64,000 nucleotides of DNA from Streptomyces kurssanovii (GCF_014649695.1 NZ_BMTN01000001.1:806001-870000), one strand, 5' to 3'. Shown: positions 18,185 through 27,318, numbered from the stretch's first letter. Notes: generated by a model from the letters alone, not told the origin. Translations and numbers: made by a program.

Positions 18185-18712
18185 TCAGGCCGCGGCGATC
18201 CGCCGCAGCGTGTGGCCGAGCCGCCGGGCGTACCAGTGCTGGAGCACGGGGACGACCGGACCGCCGAGCCGGCTGTACCAGGCGGCGGGCCTGCTGAACG
18301 CCAGGACGCTGAACCAGACGGACCCGTCGTCGTGCAGGTCCACGACGAACGACTCCTCTCCGGTCTCCGGGTGCCCGGTGAGGGTGCCGTAGGCGAAGCC
18401 GGTGCGGTCCTTCTCGTACACCGTCCAGATCACCTCGCACGGCGCGCTGACGCGGAGCGGGCCGACGCCGACGGACACCTCGACGCGGGCACCGGCTTCG
18501 GCGAGGTGGACCGCGGCCCGCAGCCTGGCGCCCGACCCGCGGTGCATGCGCCAGGTCGTCACGGCGGTCCCCGCCGCCTCGAAGACGGCCCGGCCCTGAC
18601 CGATCCGAGTGGTGTGGTGCAGGTGGTTGTAGCCGGCCGGGAGCGGCCCGTGCCGCGTGGCACCGACGTTCCGGTAGGTGAGCCGTCCGGTGGCCCTGTC
18701 CGCGCCGTTCAT
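18185..18712 (-). CDS. DUF1990 family protein
   Basis: A 175-residue protein with the DUF1990 pattern: LTYRNVGATRHGPLPAGYNH at the N-terminus, GRAVFEAAGTAVTTWRMHRG in the middle and GHPETGEESFVVDLHDDGSV toward the end. The family folds as a SRPBCC-like hydrophobic-pocket domain; ligand unknown. Its ATG overlaps the stop of the YndJ-like gene (ATGA), indicating translational coupling, and the lipase-maturation gene follows 11 bases later. The same trio occurs as a unit in other actinobacteria as far as I recall, hinting at lipid or envelope handling. Confidence 0.85.
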   Translation of the reverse strand: MNGADRATGRLTYRNVGATRHGPLPAGYNHLHHTTRIGQGRAVFEAAGTAVTTWRMHRGSGARLRAAVHLAEAGARVEVSVGVGPLRVSAPCEVIWTVYEKDRTGFAYGTLTGHPETGEESFVVDLHDDGSVWFSVLAFSRPAAWYSRLGGPVVPVLQHWYARRLGHTLRRIAAA

Positions 18713-19536
18713 ACGGCACTCTCCTTCATGTTCTTGATCCTCCGCCAGGCCAGTACCGAGCAGAGTGCGAAGCCGAGGGCGTTGCCCAGCCCGTGGGTGG
18801 CGGCCATCCATGTCAGGCCGGGGTGCGGGATGTCGGCGGCCTGTCCGACCGCCCAGCTCAGCGCCAGCAGCATCGTCGCCACCAGCACCGCCGCCGAGAC
18901 GGCCAGCAGCGCCCGGGTGCAGGGGTCCCGTTCCGCGCCCCGGACGTCGCGCCAGGTCAGCAGCGCCACGGCCCACATGCCCGCGGTCAGCACCAGCGCG
19001 CCCGCCAGTTCGGCCCAGTCGTCGACGAAGTACCCCGCGAGGACGGTCAGCGTGCCGAGCGGCACACTCAGGGCGGCGAAACGGGCGAGCCCTCCGGCAG
19101 CCGCGCCGCACACCAGACCCGCCACGAGCGCGGCGGTGAATCCGGCGAAGTGGAAGTGCGGCACGGTCAGCGCCAGGATCGGCAACGTGAAGCCGAACAA
19201 CTCGTACCCGGCCCGCTCGGCGACCAGCGCGAGGCCCGCGACGGACGGTGCGGCCAGCGCGGTGAGCACCGCGACCTCGGCGGGCGCCAAGGAACGGGTG
19301 CGCACCAGCCGCCGCGGGGCCTGGGCGGCGAGCAGCAGTGTGCCCAGCGCGTAGACGACGGCGAGCGTGGTGGCGACGGCGCCCCGCGGCAGCCACAGCG
19401 CGACCGCGCCCGGCACGGCGAACATCGGCCACATCCGCCGAACGGGTGCGAGCCGTACGGGGTCCACAAGACGCAGCCCGGCGGGCACGACGACCAGCAT
19501 GCCGAGCATGACGATCAGGTTGACCAGTACGAACAT
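18709..19536 (-). CDS. YndJ-like multipass membrane protein
   Basis: A 275-residue protein with about eight to nine hydrophobic segments, for example LVNLIVMLGMLVVVPAGL at the start and LRVLAGYF-like stretches in the middle. GFTLPILALTVPHFHFAGF near residue 125 and GLTWMAATHGLGNALGFAL near 250 match the YndJ family, which has conserved His residues in these helices. Function unknown. It is the first gene of the operon; the ATG follows a G-rich ribosome site. Transcription likely starts at the promoter that contains paired operators immediately upstream. Confidence 0.83.
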   Translation of the reverse strand: MFVLVNLIVMLGMLVVVPAGLRLVDPVRLAPVRRMWPMFAVPGAVALWLPRGAVATTLAVVYALGTLLLAAQAPRRLVRTRSLAPAEVAVLTALAAPSVAGLALVAERAGYELFGFTLPILALTVPHFHFAGFTAALVAGLVCGAAAGGLARFAALSVPLGTLTVLAGYFVDDWAELAGALVLTAGMWAVALLTWRDVRGAERDPCTRALLAVSAAVLVATMLLALSWAVGQAADIPHPGLTWMAATHGLGNALGFALCSVLAWRRIKNMKESAV

Positions 19537-19553
19537 GCCGCACCCCCCATCGG

Positions 19554-19609
19554 TTGAACGCGTTCAAACCTTCTGGCGCCGACCTTATGCGCTGAACTGA
19601 ACGCGTTCA
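19554..19609 (-). promoter_or_regulatory. Promoter with two palindromic operators for the YndJ operon
   Basis: Operator 1 is the perfect palindrome TTGAACGCGTTCAA (19554-19567); operator 2 is TGAACGCGTTCA (19598-19609). Their centres are 43 bases apart, close to four helical turns. On the minus strand TTGAAC of operator 2 serves as a -35, followed after exactly 17 bases by TAAGGT as a -10. Operator 1 then lies just past the start of transcription. This is the layout of a repressor binding as two dimers on one DNA face. No regulator gene is adjacent. Confidence 0.7.
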
Positions 19610-19679
19610 AGTCGCGACTTCGGTGATGATCCGTCAGAAATTGAGGGACATCTCGAGTTGCGGGAGGCGGAAGATCTTG

Positions 19680-20798
19680 GTGCGCTCACCGATGCGTGGT
19701 CTGTACGCGACGGTCGCCGTGCTGTGCCTGGGGCCGCTGGCCGCCGGCTGCGGCGGTGACAGCAGGGCGGCCGAGCCGGGGGAGATCCTCCTCCAGTCGC
19801 GCGCCGTGCCTGGGCCGGATCCCTTCACCGCGTCGACCGTCACGGCCGGAGCGCCGGCTGCGCTGCCGGCCGTCGCCAGTGCGCCGAAGAGCCCGTCCGG
19901 GGCCGGGGTGACCCTCCGGACGGTGTCCGGCGCGACACCGGGCCTCTACGCGGGCACCCAGGAGGAGGCCGCCTGCGACATCGGACGCCAGGCCGGTCTG
20001 CTGGCGGCGGACAAGCACAAGGCGAAGGCCTTCGCCGAAGCGGTGGGCGTCGAGCGGTCCGGAGTCGCCGCGTTCCTGCGCGGCCTCACCCCGGTCGTAC
20101 TCCGCGCCGACGTCCGGGTCACCGGCCACGGCTTCCACGACGGGTCCGCCGTCGCCCGGCAGTCGGTGCTCCAGGCCGGTACCGCCGTACTGGTCGACGA
20201 GTTCGGGGCCCCGCGGGTGCGCTGCGCCTCCGGAGCACCGCTGAGGCAGCCGGTGGCGATCAGGACCGCGCTGGTCAACAAGGGCGAGCCCTGGACCGGA
20301 TACCGGGCGGACCGGGTGATCGTCATCAAACCGGCCGCGCAGGCCGTCAACAACCTCCTGCTCGTCAGCGCCATCGACAACGGCTGGATCGAGCGCCCCA
20401 GCGGCACGGAGGGCGAGGAGGACGCCAGGCCCGCCGTGTTTCCGCCCGTCGACCCCGACGAGGTCTTCGCCGACCCCACCCCCACGGACCCGGACGGGGC
20501 GGCGGACCCGGCGGGTGCGGAGGGTGCCACTCCGCAGCCGCCCGTGGAGCCGGCGCCCTTCGAGCCCGCGGCGCCCGAACCGCCGGTGGAGCCCGAGGTC
20601 CCGGCCGCCCCGCAGCCGGACCTGCCCGCGGACCCGGACCAAGGGGTGCCCGACCTCGTGGAGCCCGAACCGGCAGACCCCGGTCCTACCGCGGGGTCGG
20701 AGGCCGGGCCGGAGCAGGATCCGGTCGGCGCGGATCCGGTCGCTCCCGCCGGCCCGGACCAGGAAACCCTTCCGGAGGCGGACGAGCTGCCGCGCTGA
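19680..20798 (+). CDS. Secreted DUF6777-type lipoprotein with Pro/Glu-rich tail
   Basis: A 372-residue lipoprotein. GTG 19680 is nine bases after GGAGGCGG; the signal peptide ends in the lipobox LAAGC (about residue 21). Residues ~75-225 form a globular domain with TPGLYAGTQEEAACDIGRQ, EAVGVERSGVAAFLRGLTPV and DEFGAPRVRCASGAPL; two Cys may form a disulfide. I place it in the DUF6777 group. The remaining ~140 residues are low-complexity Pro/Glu/Asp/Ala, likely a surface stalk. It faces away from the YndJ operon and precedes a phosphatase sensor gene, with which it may be co-transcribed. Confidence 0.8.
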   Translation: MRSPMRGLYATVAVLCLGPLAAGCGGDSRAAEPGEILLQSRAVPGPDPFTASTVTAGAPAALPAVASAPKSPSGAGVTLRTVSGATPGLYAGTQEEAACDIGRQAGLLAADKHKAKAFAEAVGVERSGVAAFLRGLTPVVLRADVRVTGHGFHDGSAVARQSVLQAGTAVLVDEFGAPRVRCASGAPLRQPVAIRTALVNKGEPWTGYRADRVIVIKPAAQAVNNLLLVSAIDNGWIERPSGTEGEEDARPAVFPPVDPDEVFADPTPTDPDGAADPAGAEGATPQPPVEPAPFEPAAPEPPVEPEVPAAPQPDLPADPDQGVPDLVEPEPADPGPTAGSEAGPEQDPVGADPVAPAGPDQETLPEADELPR

Positions 20799-20850
20799 GC
20801 AGTCCGTCCGACAGCTCGTGGAAGACGATAAATCGTGACAGAGTGGCTCC

Positions 20851-22923
20851 ATGGTTGATCGGGCAGCGGGTGCCCTGTCGCTCCCCGACGACTGGCCGGC
20901 GCACGCGGACGTGAGCCTGCACCTCAACCGCATGGGCACCTTCGACTGGGACCTTTCCAGCGGGCTCATGCACATGGACGGGCCCGGCCTCGAGGTGTTC
21001 GACCTGCGTCCCGAGGAGTACGACGGCCGTCCGGAGAGCTTGGGCATGCGGGTACCGGCCGACGAGGCCGTCCGGCTGGACACGATGGTGGCCCAGGCGC
21101 TGAAGAGCGGGAACGACAACTACGGCGCCTACTTCCGTATCCGGCGCCGTGACGGCACGTTGCGGTGGACGCACACCCAGGGCTGCGTACGGCGGGACGA
21201 GACCGGCCGCCCGGTGCGCATCATCGGCATCGTCCGGGACGCCACCCAGGAGCTCGCCGACTCCACCGCCCATGTCGAGGTCGACCTCGAGCGCCGCAGA
21301 CAGACCAGCGTCGTCGAGAGCACCACGGCCGCCCTCGCGCACGCCAGGACCGTGCAGGACGTCATCGAGCTGCTCAAGAACACCCACGGGCTCGAGCACC
21401 TCGGCGCCACCAGCCTCGTCATGGGACTGCTCGAGTCGGGCCGCATCCACCTCGTGGCCGAGGGTCCGGAAGGCTCCTTCGTGCCCGGCACCCGCTACAC
21501 ACGGGTCGACGAGCAGTACCCGATGAGCGAAGTCGTGCGCACGCTCACCCCGCGTTTCATCGAGTCCGCGGCCGACTTCGCCCGGTCGTACCCGATCCTG
21601 TGGCCGCACATCCGCGGACTCGGCATCACCGCCGCGGCGTACCTGCCCCTGATCGCCCAGGCCCGCCCCATCGGAGCGCTGGGGCTTCTCTACAGCGACA
21701 AGACCAGCTTCAGCGCCGATGAGCGCAATCTCCTGGTGGCGCTCGGCAGCAGCATCGCCCAGAGCCTCCAGCGGGCCATGCTCTACGAGCAGGAGCACGA
21801 CCTCGCGGAGGGGCTCCAGCAGGCCATGCTGCCGCGCCGGATCCCCGAAGTGCCGGGCGCGCAGATCGCGGTGCGCTACCGTTCCGCGCGGTTCGGGCGG
21901 GACATCGGCGGCGACTGGTACGACATCATCGCGCTGCCGGGCGGCCGTGTCGGGGCCGTCATCGGCGACGTACAGGGCCACGACACACACGCGGCCGCCG
22001 TGATGGGACAGCTCCGCATCGTCCTGCGTGCCTACGCCGCAGAAGGCCACACACCGGCCACCGTGATGGCCCGGGCCTCCGTCTTCCTGCACGAACTGGA
22101 CACCGACCGCTTCGCCACCTGCACCTACGCCGAGGTCGACCTCTCCACCGGGGTCGTGCAGGTCGTCAGGGCCGGGCACGTCGACCCGCTGATCAGGGAA
22201 CTCAACGGCACCTGCCGGAGGCTGGCGCTCCAGGGCGGGCTGCCGCTGGGGCTCTCCGCCGAGTTCGGCCGGCTCGAGTACCCGGTCAGCACCGTCGAGC
22301 TCGACCCCGGGCAGACGCTGGTGATGTACACGGACGGCCTGGTCGAACAGCCCGGCGCCGACCTCGACGACGGGATGCAACTGCTCGCCGAGCTGGTGCA
22401 CGGCGGCCCGCGCGACCTCCACCTGCTGGCGGACCGGCTCTGCGAGGTGGTGGACGAACGCGGGGGCGACGACGACGTGGCGCTCCTGCTGCTGCGCCGC
22501 AAGGGCGCCTACACCGCCCAGGCGGGCGGCCGCCTCCAGCAGCACGTCGCCCAGGGCGACCCGGAGGCGCTGCGCTCGGCACGCCACATGGTCAGGGCGG
22601 CCGTACGCGCGTGGGGTGCCGGCGAGCGGGCGGACGAGATCGAGCTGGCCGCCGACGAGATGATCACGAACGCGCTCATGCACACCGACGGTGGGGCGAT
22701 CGTCACGACCCGGGTCCTGGCCGGCGTCGAACGCCGGCTCCGGGTCGAGGTCGAGGACCGCTCCAGCGCGCTTCCGCGCCGGCGCGAGGCCGGCGTCGCG
22801 GGGGTCTCCGGGCGGGGGCTGATGCTGGTGGACCGGCTCTCCGACAGCTGGGGCGTCGAATCACGCGGCAGCGGAAAGTGCGTGTGGTGCGAGTTCCGCA
22901 TGCCCGACCGTCTCGCGTCCTGA
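20851..22923 (+). CDS. PAS-GAF-SpoIIE phosphatase with C-terminal RsbW-like ATPase
   Basis: A 690-residue cytoplasmic signalling protein. A PAS domain (~25-135; WDLSSGLMHMDGPGLEVF, RRRDGTLRWTHTQG) is followed by a GAF domain (~160-310), a PP2C/SpoIIE serine phosphatase domain (~335-545; GRDIGGDWYDII with metal-binding Asp, MYTDGLVEQ and GGDDDVALLLLR), and a HATPase/anti-sigma-kinase-like domain (~560-690; ELAADEMITNALMHTDGG and GRGLMLVDRLSDSWG). Streptomyces has many such proteins, thought to control anti-anti-sigma phosphorylation. No anti-anti-sigma gene is adjacent. There is no strong ribosome site before ATG 20851. Confidence 0.93.
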   Translation: MVDRAAGALSLPDDWPAHADVSLHLNRMGTFDWDLSSGLMHMDGPGLEVFDLRPEEYDGRPESLGMRVPADEAVRLDTMVAQALKSGNDNYGAYFRIRRRDGTLRWTHTQGCVRRDETGRPVRIIGIVRDATQELADSTAHVEVDLERRRQTSVVESTTAALAHARTVQDVIELLKNTHGLEHLGATSLVMGLLESGRIHLVAEGPEGSFVPGTRYTRVDEQYPMSEVVRTLTPRFIESAADFARSYPILWPHIRGLGITAAAYLPLIAQARPIGALGLLYSDKTSFSADERNLLVALGSSIAQSLQRAMLYEQEHDLAEGLQQAMLPRRIPEVPGAQIAVRYRSARFGRDIGGDWYDIIALPGGRVGAVIGDVQGHDTHAAAVMGQLRIVLRAYAAEGHTPATVMARASVFLHELDTDRFATCTYAEVDLSTGVVQVVRAGHVDPLIRELNGTCRRLALQGGLPLGLSAEFGRLEYPVSTVELDPGQTLVMYTDGLVEQPGADLDDGMQLLAELVHGGPRDLHLLADRLCEVVDERGGDDDVALLLLRRKGAYTAQAGGRLQQHVAQGDPEALRSARHMVRAAVRAWGAGERADEIELAADEMITNALMHTDGGAIVTTRVLAGVERRLRVEVEDRSSALPRRREAGVAGVSGRGLMLVDRLSDSWGVESRGSGKCVWCEFRMPDRLAS

Positions 22924-22950
22924 CGAGGCGCCCGGGGCGGGACCGTCCGG

Positions 22951-24213
22951 TCACGGCGGTGGGCCGGCTCGGCCGCGGAGCCGGTCCAGACGGCTGATGA
23001 CCGGAGTGGCCGCGACTCCATGGATCATGACGGACGCAAGGACGGCGAAGGCGACGACGGACCACAGCTCCTCGGCGTGCCCGGCGAAACGGCCCTGACC
23101 CAAGGCGTACGCGAGATAGAACAGCGAGCCGATACCGCGGATGCCGAACGCGGAGGTGACGAGCCGCTCGCGGGTGCCCGTACGGAAGCCCAGCTGGCCG
23201 ACCCAGCCCGTGACCGGGCGGATCACGAGGATGAGCAGCACGCCGAGGAGCGCGCCCGGCCGGTCGAGCGCGCCGAGCCCGCCGGTGACCAGATAGCCGC
23301 CGAGGAGGAAGAGGAGGAATGCGGTCAACAGGCGCTCGACCTGCTCGGTGAACTCGTGCAGGACCTTGTGGTAACCGTGGCTGCGCTCGGCGGACCGGAT
23401 GGCGCAGGCGGTGACGAAGACCGCGAGGAAGCCGTAGCCGTGCAGCAGTTCGGCCACGCCGTACGACACGAAGGTGGCGCCCAGGGCGACGAAGCCCTCC
23501 ATGTGCTCGGACAGCCGCAGGGCGGAGACCTTGGCGCGGAAGAACATCCGTCCGAGCAGCTGTCCGGCAGCCAGGCCCGTCAGCACGCCGATGGCGCTCT
23601 TGCCGAGCAGATCGGTCAGCAGCCAGCCGCCGATCCATTCGAAGGGCCGGCCGGAATCCGCCGCGGAGGCGGCGGCCAGCGCGGCCAGGACGAAAGGGAA
23701 AGCCAGCCCGTCGTTGAGCCCGGCCTCGCTGGTGAGGGTGAAGCGCACCTCGTCCTCGTCCTGCTCGGCGTCGGTGGGCTCCCCGACCCGGACCTCCGCC
23801 GCCAGCACCGGATCGGTGGGCGAGAGGACCGCCGCCAGCAGCAGGGCGAGGGCGAACGGCCAGTCCAGCAGCAGGCAGGCCGCCAGCGCGGTGCAGGCGA
23901 CGGTGAGCGGCATGGTGATCCCGAGCAGACGCCAGGGACCTGCCCATGCGCGCAGCCCGAACGGGCGGTTGATGGCCAGGCCCGCGCCCATCAGGGACAC
24001 GATCACGCAGACCTCGGTGACGTGTTCCACCCACAGCCGGTCCCTCACCGGGTCCACGACCGGCACAGGGATCGGGAGCGCGGCGACGAGCGCGCCCGCC
24101 GCCAGGAACACCATGGGCATCGACAACGGGCGCTTGAACACGATCCGCGGCACAACGGCTGCCGCCAGTGCGCCGACCCCCAAGGCCGCGTAGACGGCGT
24201 CCGAGAACATCAT
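22951..24213 (-). CDS. CPA1-type cation:proton antiporter
   Basis: A 420-residue integral membrane protein with about twelve hydrophobic segments. Family landmarks are AVLSPTDPVLAAEVR (~130), FTLTSEAGLNDGLAFPFVLA (~160) carrying the ion-binding Asp region, and FGIRGIGSLFYLAYAL (~365). It should exchange Na+ or K+ for protons at the cytoplasmic membrane. ATG 24213 is chosen since GGGGAGG sits nine bases before it; ATG 24222 would lie directly on the ribosome site. No dedicated regulatory domain follows the membrane part. Confidence 0.9.
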   Translation of the reverse strand: MMFSDAVYAALGVGALAAAVVPRIVFKRPLSMPMVFLAAGALVAALPIPVPVVDPVRDRLWVEHVTEVCVIVSLMGAGLAINRPFGLRAWAGPWRLLGITMPLTVACTALAACLLLDWPFALALLLAAVLSPTDPVLAAEVRVGEPTDAEQDEDEVRFTLTSEAGLNDGLAFPFVLAALAAASAADSGRPFEWIGGWLLTDLLGKSAIGVLTGLAAGQLLGRMFFRAKVSALRLSEHMEGFVALGATFVSYGVAELLHGYGFLAVFVTACAIRSAERSHGYHKVLHEFTEQVERLLTAFLLFLLGGYLVTGGLGALDRPGALLGVLLILVIRPVTGWVGQLGFRTGTRERLVTSAFGIRGIGSLFYLAYALGQGRFAGHAEELWSVVAFAVLASVMIHGVAATPVISRLDRLRGRAGPPP

Positions 24214-24264
24214 CCGCACCATCCTCCCCCAGGGCTCCGGCGAAGGTGCGGAGCGCGCGCCGAC

Positions 24265-24885
24265 TCAGGAACCGCTGGACGAGGCGTCCGCCGCCACCCT
24301 CTTGAGGGTCCGGCCCGTGCGGGCGGACCGGGCCCGGCGGGGCTCCGGCGCGTGGCGCGGGGAGGCGTGCCGGTCGTGCTTCTTCACCAGGAGCCACGTC
24401 TCGCGTCCGCCGTCCCGGCCGTCGCGTGTGCGGGTCAGCGCGTAGCCACCGTGCAGTTTCCTGCCGTCGAGCCAGAACGAGGCGTGGCCGGCCGCCAGGG
24501 CGTCGGCGAAGGGGATCTCGTTGCCGCGCCGGTCCGTGGCGAGGCTGCGGTAGCTGCCCTCGTCCCAGATGATGACGGCGCCGGCGCCGTACTCGCCGGG
24601 CGCGATGACGCCTTCGTAGTCCGCGTACTCCAGCGGATGGTCCTCGGTCGGCATGGCGAGGCGCTTCGCGCCGGGGTCGGCGGACGGGCCCTTCGGGACG
24701 GCCCAGCTCTTGAGGACGCCGTCCACCTCGAGGCGGAAGTCGAAGTGCATCGTGCTCGCGTCGTGGATCTGGACCACGAACGAGAGCGCCTCGCGGTCGT
24801 GGGGGCCGCCCCTTCCCGAGGGCTCGCTGGTGCGGTGGAAGTCGCGCTTGCGGCGGTACTCCGCCAGAGCGTCGCGGGCAGGCAC
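24265..24885 (-). CDS. LigD-type 3'-phosphoesterase domain protein
   Basis: A 206-residue stand-alone phosphoesterase (PE) domain as found in bacterial NHEJ ligase D, which trims 3'-phosphate or ribonucleotide ends. Seen: FVVQIHDASTMHFDFRLE (~45-62, His ligands), SWAVPKGPSADPGAKRLAMP and EDHPLEYADYEGVIAPGEYG (~75-105), VIIWDEGSY, LDGRKLHGGYALTR and WLLVKKHD. The C-terminal 35 residues are Arg/Ser-rich and basic. GTG 24885 follows GAAGGA. No ligase, polymerase or Ku gene is in the window, so it probably partners with those elsewhere or acts alone. Confidence 0.9.
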   Translation of the reverse strand: MPARDALAEYRRKRDFHRTSEPSGRGGPHDREALSFVVQIHDASTMHFDFRLEVDGVLKSWAVPKGPSADPGAKRLAMPTEDHPLEYADYEGVIAPGEYGAGAVIIWDEGSYRSLATDRRGNEIPFADALAAGHASFWLDGRKLHGGYALTRTRDGRDGGRETWLLVKKHDRHASPRHAPEPRRARSARTGRTLKRVAADASSSGS

Positions 24886-24969
24886 GGGAACTCCTTCGCT
24901 GCGGCCGGGTGCGGATCGCGGGTACCCGGCCGCGGGGTGCTCAAGCACCGGCCTCGCCACCCATCAGGT

Positions 24970-25481
24970 CCAGAGCGAACCGGACCCCACTGGCTGCTGC
25001 GCCCCGACGTCCTGCGCGGCCTCGCCGCCGTCGCGGAGGCCGGACTCGCCTACGACCTCGTGGTGCTGCCGCACCAGCTGCCCGCGGCGGCCGGGGCGGC
25101 GGCCGGCGTGCCCGGACCGACCTTCGTCCTCGACCACCTCGGCAAGCCGCCCGTCGCCTCGGCCCCGGCCGAACTCGAGCCCTGGGCACGGGCGGTACGG
25201 GCCTGGCGGCGCACCCCAACACCGTCTGCAAGCTCTCCGGTCCGGTGACCGAGGCCGACTGGTCCTCCTGGACCGTCGCCGTACTGCGCCCCTGGGCGGA
25301 CACGGTGCTGGACGCCTTCGGACCGGACCGGCTGATGTTCGGTTCCGACTGGCCGGTGTGCACCCTCGCCGCCGGCTACGCCGAGGTCCTCGGCGCCGCC
25401 CGCGCGCTGACCGGGTACCTCCGCGAGGAGGAGCGGCGCGCCGTCTTCGAAGGCACGGCGACCCGCGGCTACGGCATCTGA
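24970..25481 (+). pseudogene. Amidohydrolase (fuconolactonase-like) remnant, 5'-truncated and frameshifted
   Basis: The first half reads WLLRPDVLRGLAAVAEAGL, DLVVLPHQLP and TFVLDHLGKPP in one frame. The second half, LAAHPNTVCKLSG, DRLMFGSDWPVC and ATRGYGI, continues in the next frame after 25210. At the junction GCGGTACGGGCCTGGCGGCG, one missing C would restore RAVRA-LAAHPN without loss, so a one-base deletion explains the break. Upstream similarity begins abruptly near 24980, with the N-terminal ~100 residues and metal-binding His pair gone. The gene is dead twice over. Confidence 0.85.
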
Positions 25482-25557
25482 GGCCCACCCCACATGGAGG
25501 CCACCGCGTCAGCCGATCCGGCGCGCGGGGCGCCGCCCGCTGCGGCAGGGTGGGGGT

Positions 25558-26418
25558 ATGCCCGAACTGCCCGAGGTCGAAGCGCTACGGGAGTTCCTCG
25601 ACGCCCGACTCGTGGGCCGGAGGATCGAACGTGTGCTGCCGGTGGCCATCAGCGTGCTCAAGACCTACGACCCGCCGCTCTCCGCCGTCGAAGGAACGGA
25701 AGTCACCGCCGTTCAACGGCACGGCAAGTGGCTCGACATCACCACAGGCGGCCTCCACCTCGTCGCCCATCTCGCCCGCGCGGGCTGGCTCCAGTGGAAG
25801 GACGAGCTCCCGGCGCAGCCGCCCCGACCCGGCAAAGGACCGCTGGCGCTGCGGACGGTGCTGGCCGGGGGCGGCGGCTTCGACCTGACGGAGGCCGGGA
25901 CCACCAAGCGGCTCGCCGTGCACGTCGTCCGGGATGCGGCGGAGGTGCCCGGTGTGGCCCGGCTCGGACCCGACCCGCTCTCCGACGACTTCGACCGTGC
26001 CGCCTTCGCCAGGGTGCTCGAGGGCGAGCGGCGCCAGATCAAGGGCGCGTTGCGCGACCAGAGTCTGATCGCGGGCATCGGCAACGCGTACAGCGACGAG
26101 ATCCTGCACGCCGCCAAGATGTCGCCCTTCAAACCCGTGCAGAACCTCAGCGGCGAAGAGACGGACACCCTGTACGAGGCGCTGCGGACCACCCTCGCCG
26201 ACGCCGTGGAACGCTCACGGGGACTGGCGGCGGGCCGGCTCAAGTCGGAGAAGAAGAGCGGCATGCGCGTCCACGGCCGCACCGGCCGAGCGTGCCCCGT
26301 GTGCGGCGACACCGTCCGTGAAGTGGCCTTCAGCGACTCGTCGTTGCAGTACTGCCCCACCTGCCAGACCGGTGGCCGCCCGCTCGCGGACCGTCGGCTC
26401 TCCCGGCTGCTCAAGTGA
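25558..26418 (+). CDS. Fpg/Nei-family DNA glycosylase/AP lyase
   Basis: A 286-residue base-excision repair enzyme. The mature N-terminus PELPEVEALREFL supplies the catalytic Pro and Glu. KRHGKWL-like text appears as QRHGKWLDI (~55), RRQIKGALRDQSLIAGIGNAYSDEIL (cut here to its motif IAGIGNAYSDEIL, ~175) is the helix-two-turn-helix, and the end has a zinc finger CPVCGDTV...CPTC. It removes oxidised bases and nicks the strand. Whether it prefers 8-oxoguanine (Fpg) or pyrimidines (Nei) is not decided by what I can see; actinobacterial relatives of this length are often Nei-like. It lies 76 bases after the dead amidohydrolase. Confidence 0.93.
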   Translation: MPELPEVEALREFLDARLVGRRIERVLPVAISVLKTYDPPLSAVEGTEVTAVQRHGKWLDITTGGLHLVAHLARAGWLQWKDELPAQPPRPGKGPLALRTVLAGGGGFDLTEAGTTKRLAVHVVRDAAEVPGVARLGPDPLSDDFDRAAFARVLEGERRQIKGALRDQSLIAGIGNAYSDEILHAAKMSPFKPVQNLSGEETDTLYEALRTTLADAVERSRGLAAGRLKSEKKSGMRVHGRTGRACPVCGDTVREVAFSDSSLQYCPTCQTGGRPLADRRLSRLLK

Positions 26419-26465
26419 CGCCGGCGGCTCTCCCGCTCACCGGGTGAGGCCCGGCCGGCCGCGCT

Positions 26466-27134
26466 TCAGCCGCCGATCGACAGCAGCCGCTCCCCGCTCT
26501 CCGCCCGGACCTCCCAGCGGCCGATCTCCGCCGTGTGCAGGCCGGTGCTCGCCTCGAGGTCCAGGGGCCCCTCCCGGCCGGGTCCTTCGCGTACGCCGTA
26601 CCCGCCCTCCGGCACCCACCAGCTCAGGACGGGGTGCTCCACCCCGTCCTTGCCGATCGCAACGAGCCGGCAGGTGCGCGGCCCCGCGAGCCCGGTGAGC
26701 CGCATCGCGACCGCCGTGCCCCAGCCGCGGTCCTCCAGCGCCACGGAGGCGGTGACACCCGTCGCGGGATCCGAGGCGACGACCCGCGGCGGCGCGGACT
26801 CCCCGGTTCCCCGCACCGTCATCACCGCGGTGGGCAGCGCGACGATCAGCGACGCGGCCACGGCCACCAGCGCCAGCCGTCGCCGACGGCTCCGGCGACG
26901 CTGCACCGCCACTGCGCCGATGAGCCGCTCGAGCAGCTTCGGACCGGGGCGGGCGTCGATCCGGCCGGGACCGGCGAGCTCGGACAGCGCGCCGGCCAGG
27001 GCGGTGAAGTCGGACAGCCCCACGGCGCACGTGACACAACCGGCAAGGTGCTCCTCGAACCGGAACGCGTCGGCCGGTTCCAGGATGCCGAGCGCGTAGG
27101 CGGCCACATCCAGGTGCGGCTGCTGCCGGCTCAT
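26466..27134 (-). CDS. Zinc-finger anti-sigma factor, RskA-like
   Basis: A 222-residue membrane-anchored anti-sigma factor. The N-terminal zf-HC2 region holds HLDVAAYALGILEP and the ligand set H-x3-C-x2-C in HLAGCVTC (residues ~30-37). A basic stretch RRRSRRRR precedes one membrane helix (LALVAVAASLIVALPTAV, ~88-105). The extracytoplasmic part (~110-222), with LSWWVPEGGYGV, resembles the RskA C-terminal domain. GAGGA lies six bases before ATG 27134. Unusually no sigma gene is adjacent; the nearest ECF sigma gene is 5.5 kb away (32646-33263), with a signalling and transport block between them. Confidence 0.88.
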   Translation of the reverse strand: MSRQQPHLDVAAYALGILEPADAFRFEEHLAGCVTCAVGLSDFTALAGALSELAGPGRIDARPGPKLLERLIGAVAVQRRRSRRRRLALVAVAASLIVALPTAVMTVRGTGESAPPRVVASDPATGVTASVALEDRGWGTAVAMRLTGLAGPRTCRLVAIGKDGVEHPVLSWWVPEGGYGVREGPGREGPLDLEASTGLHTAEIGRWEVRAESGERLLSIGG

Positions 27135-27318
27135 GGGCGGTCCTCGTTTCCTCAAGGTGTTACGGGCGGTCACCCTGGAATACGCAGCGGGAAGGCGATG
27201 CGCTCAACCCGTCGGGGAGACGAGCGCGATCGCAAAGCCGGCCGTCCTTCCGTAGCCGTGCCGGCCGGCCTTCCGGGGGCGTGGCCGCGTCGCGCGGACC
27301 ACGCCTAGACTCCGCTGC

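Noticed and set aside
23020-24960. Long plus-strand frame opposite the antiporter and phosphoesterase genes
   Set aside because: Gln/Arg/His/Gly-rich antisense artefact; only its last part (after about 24970) is real, as the amidohydrolase remnant.
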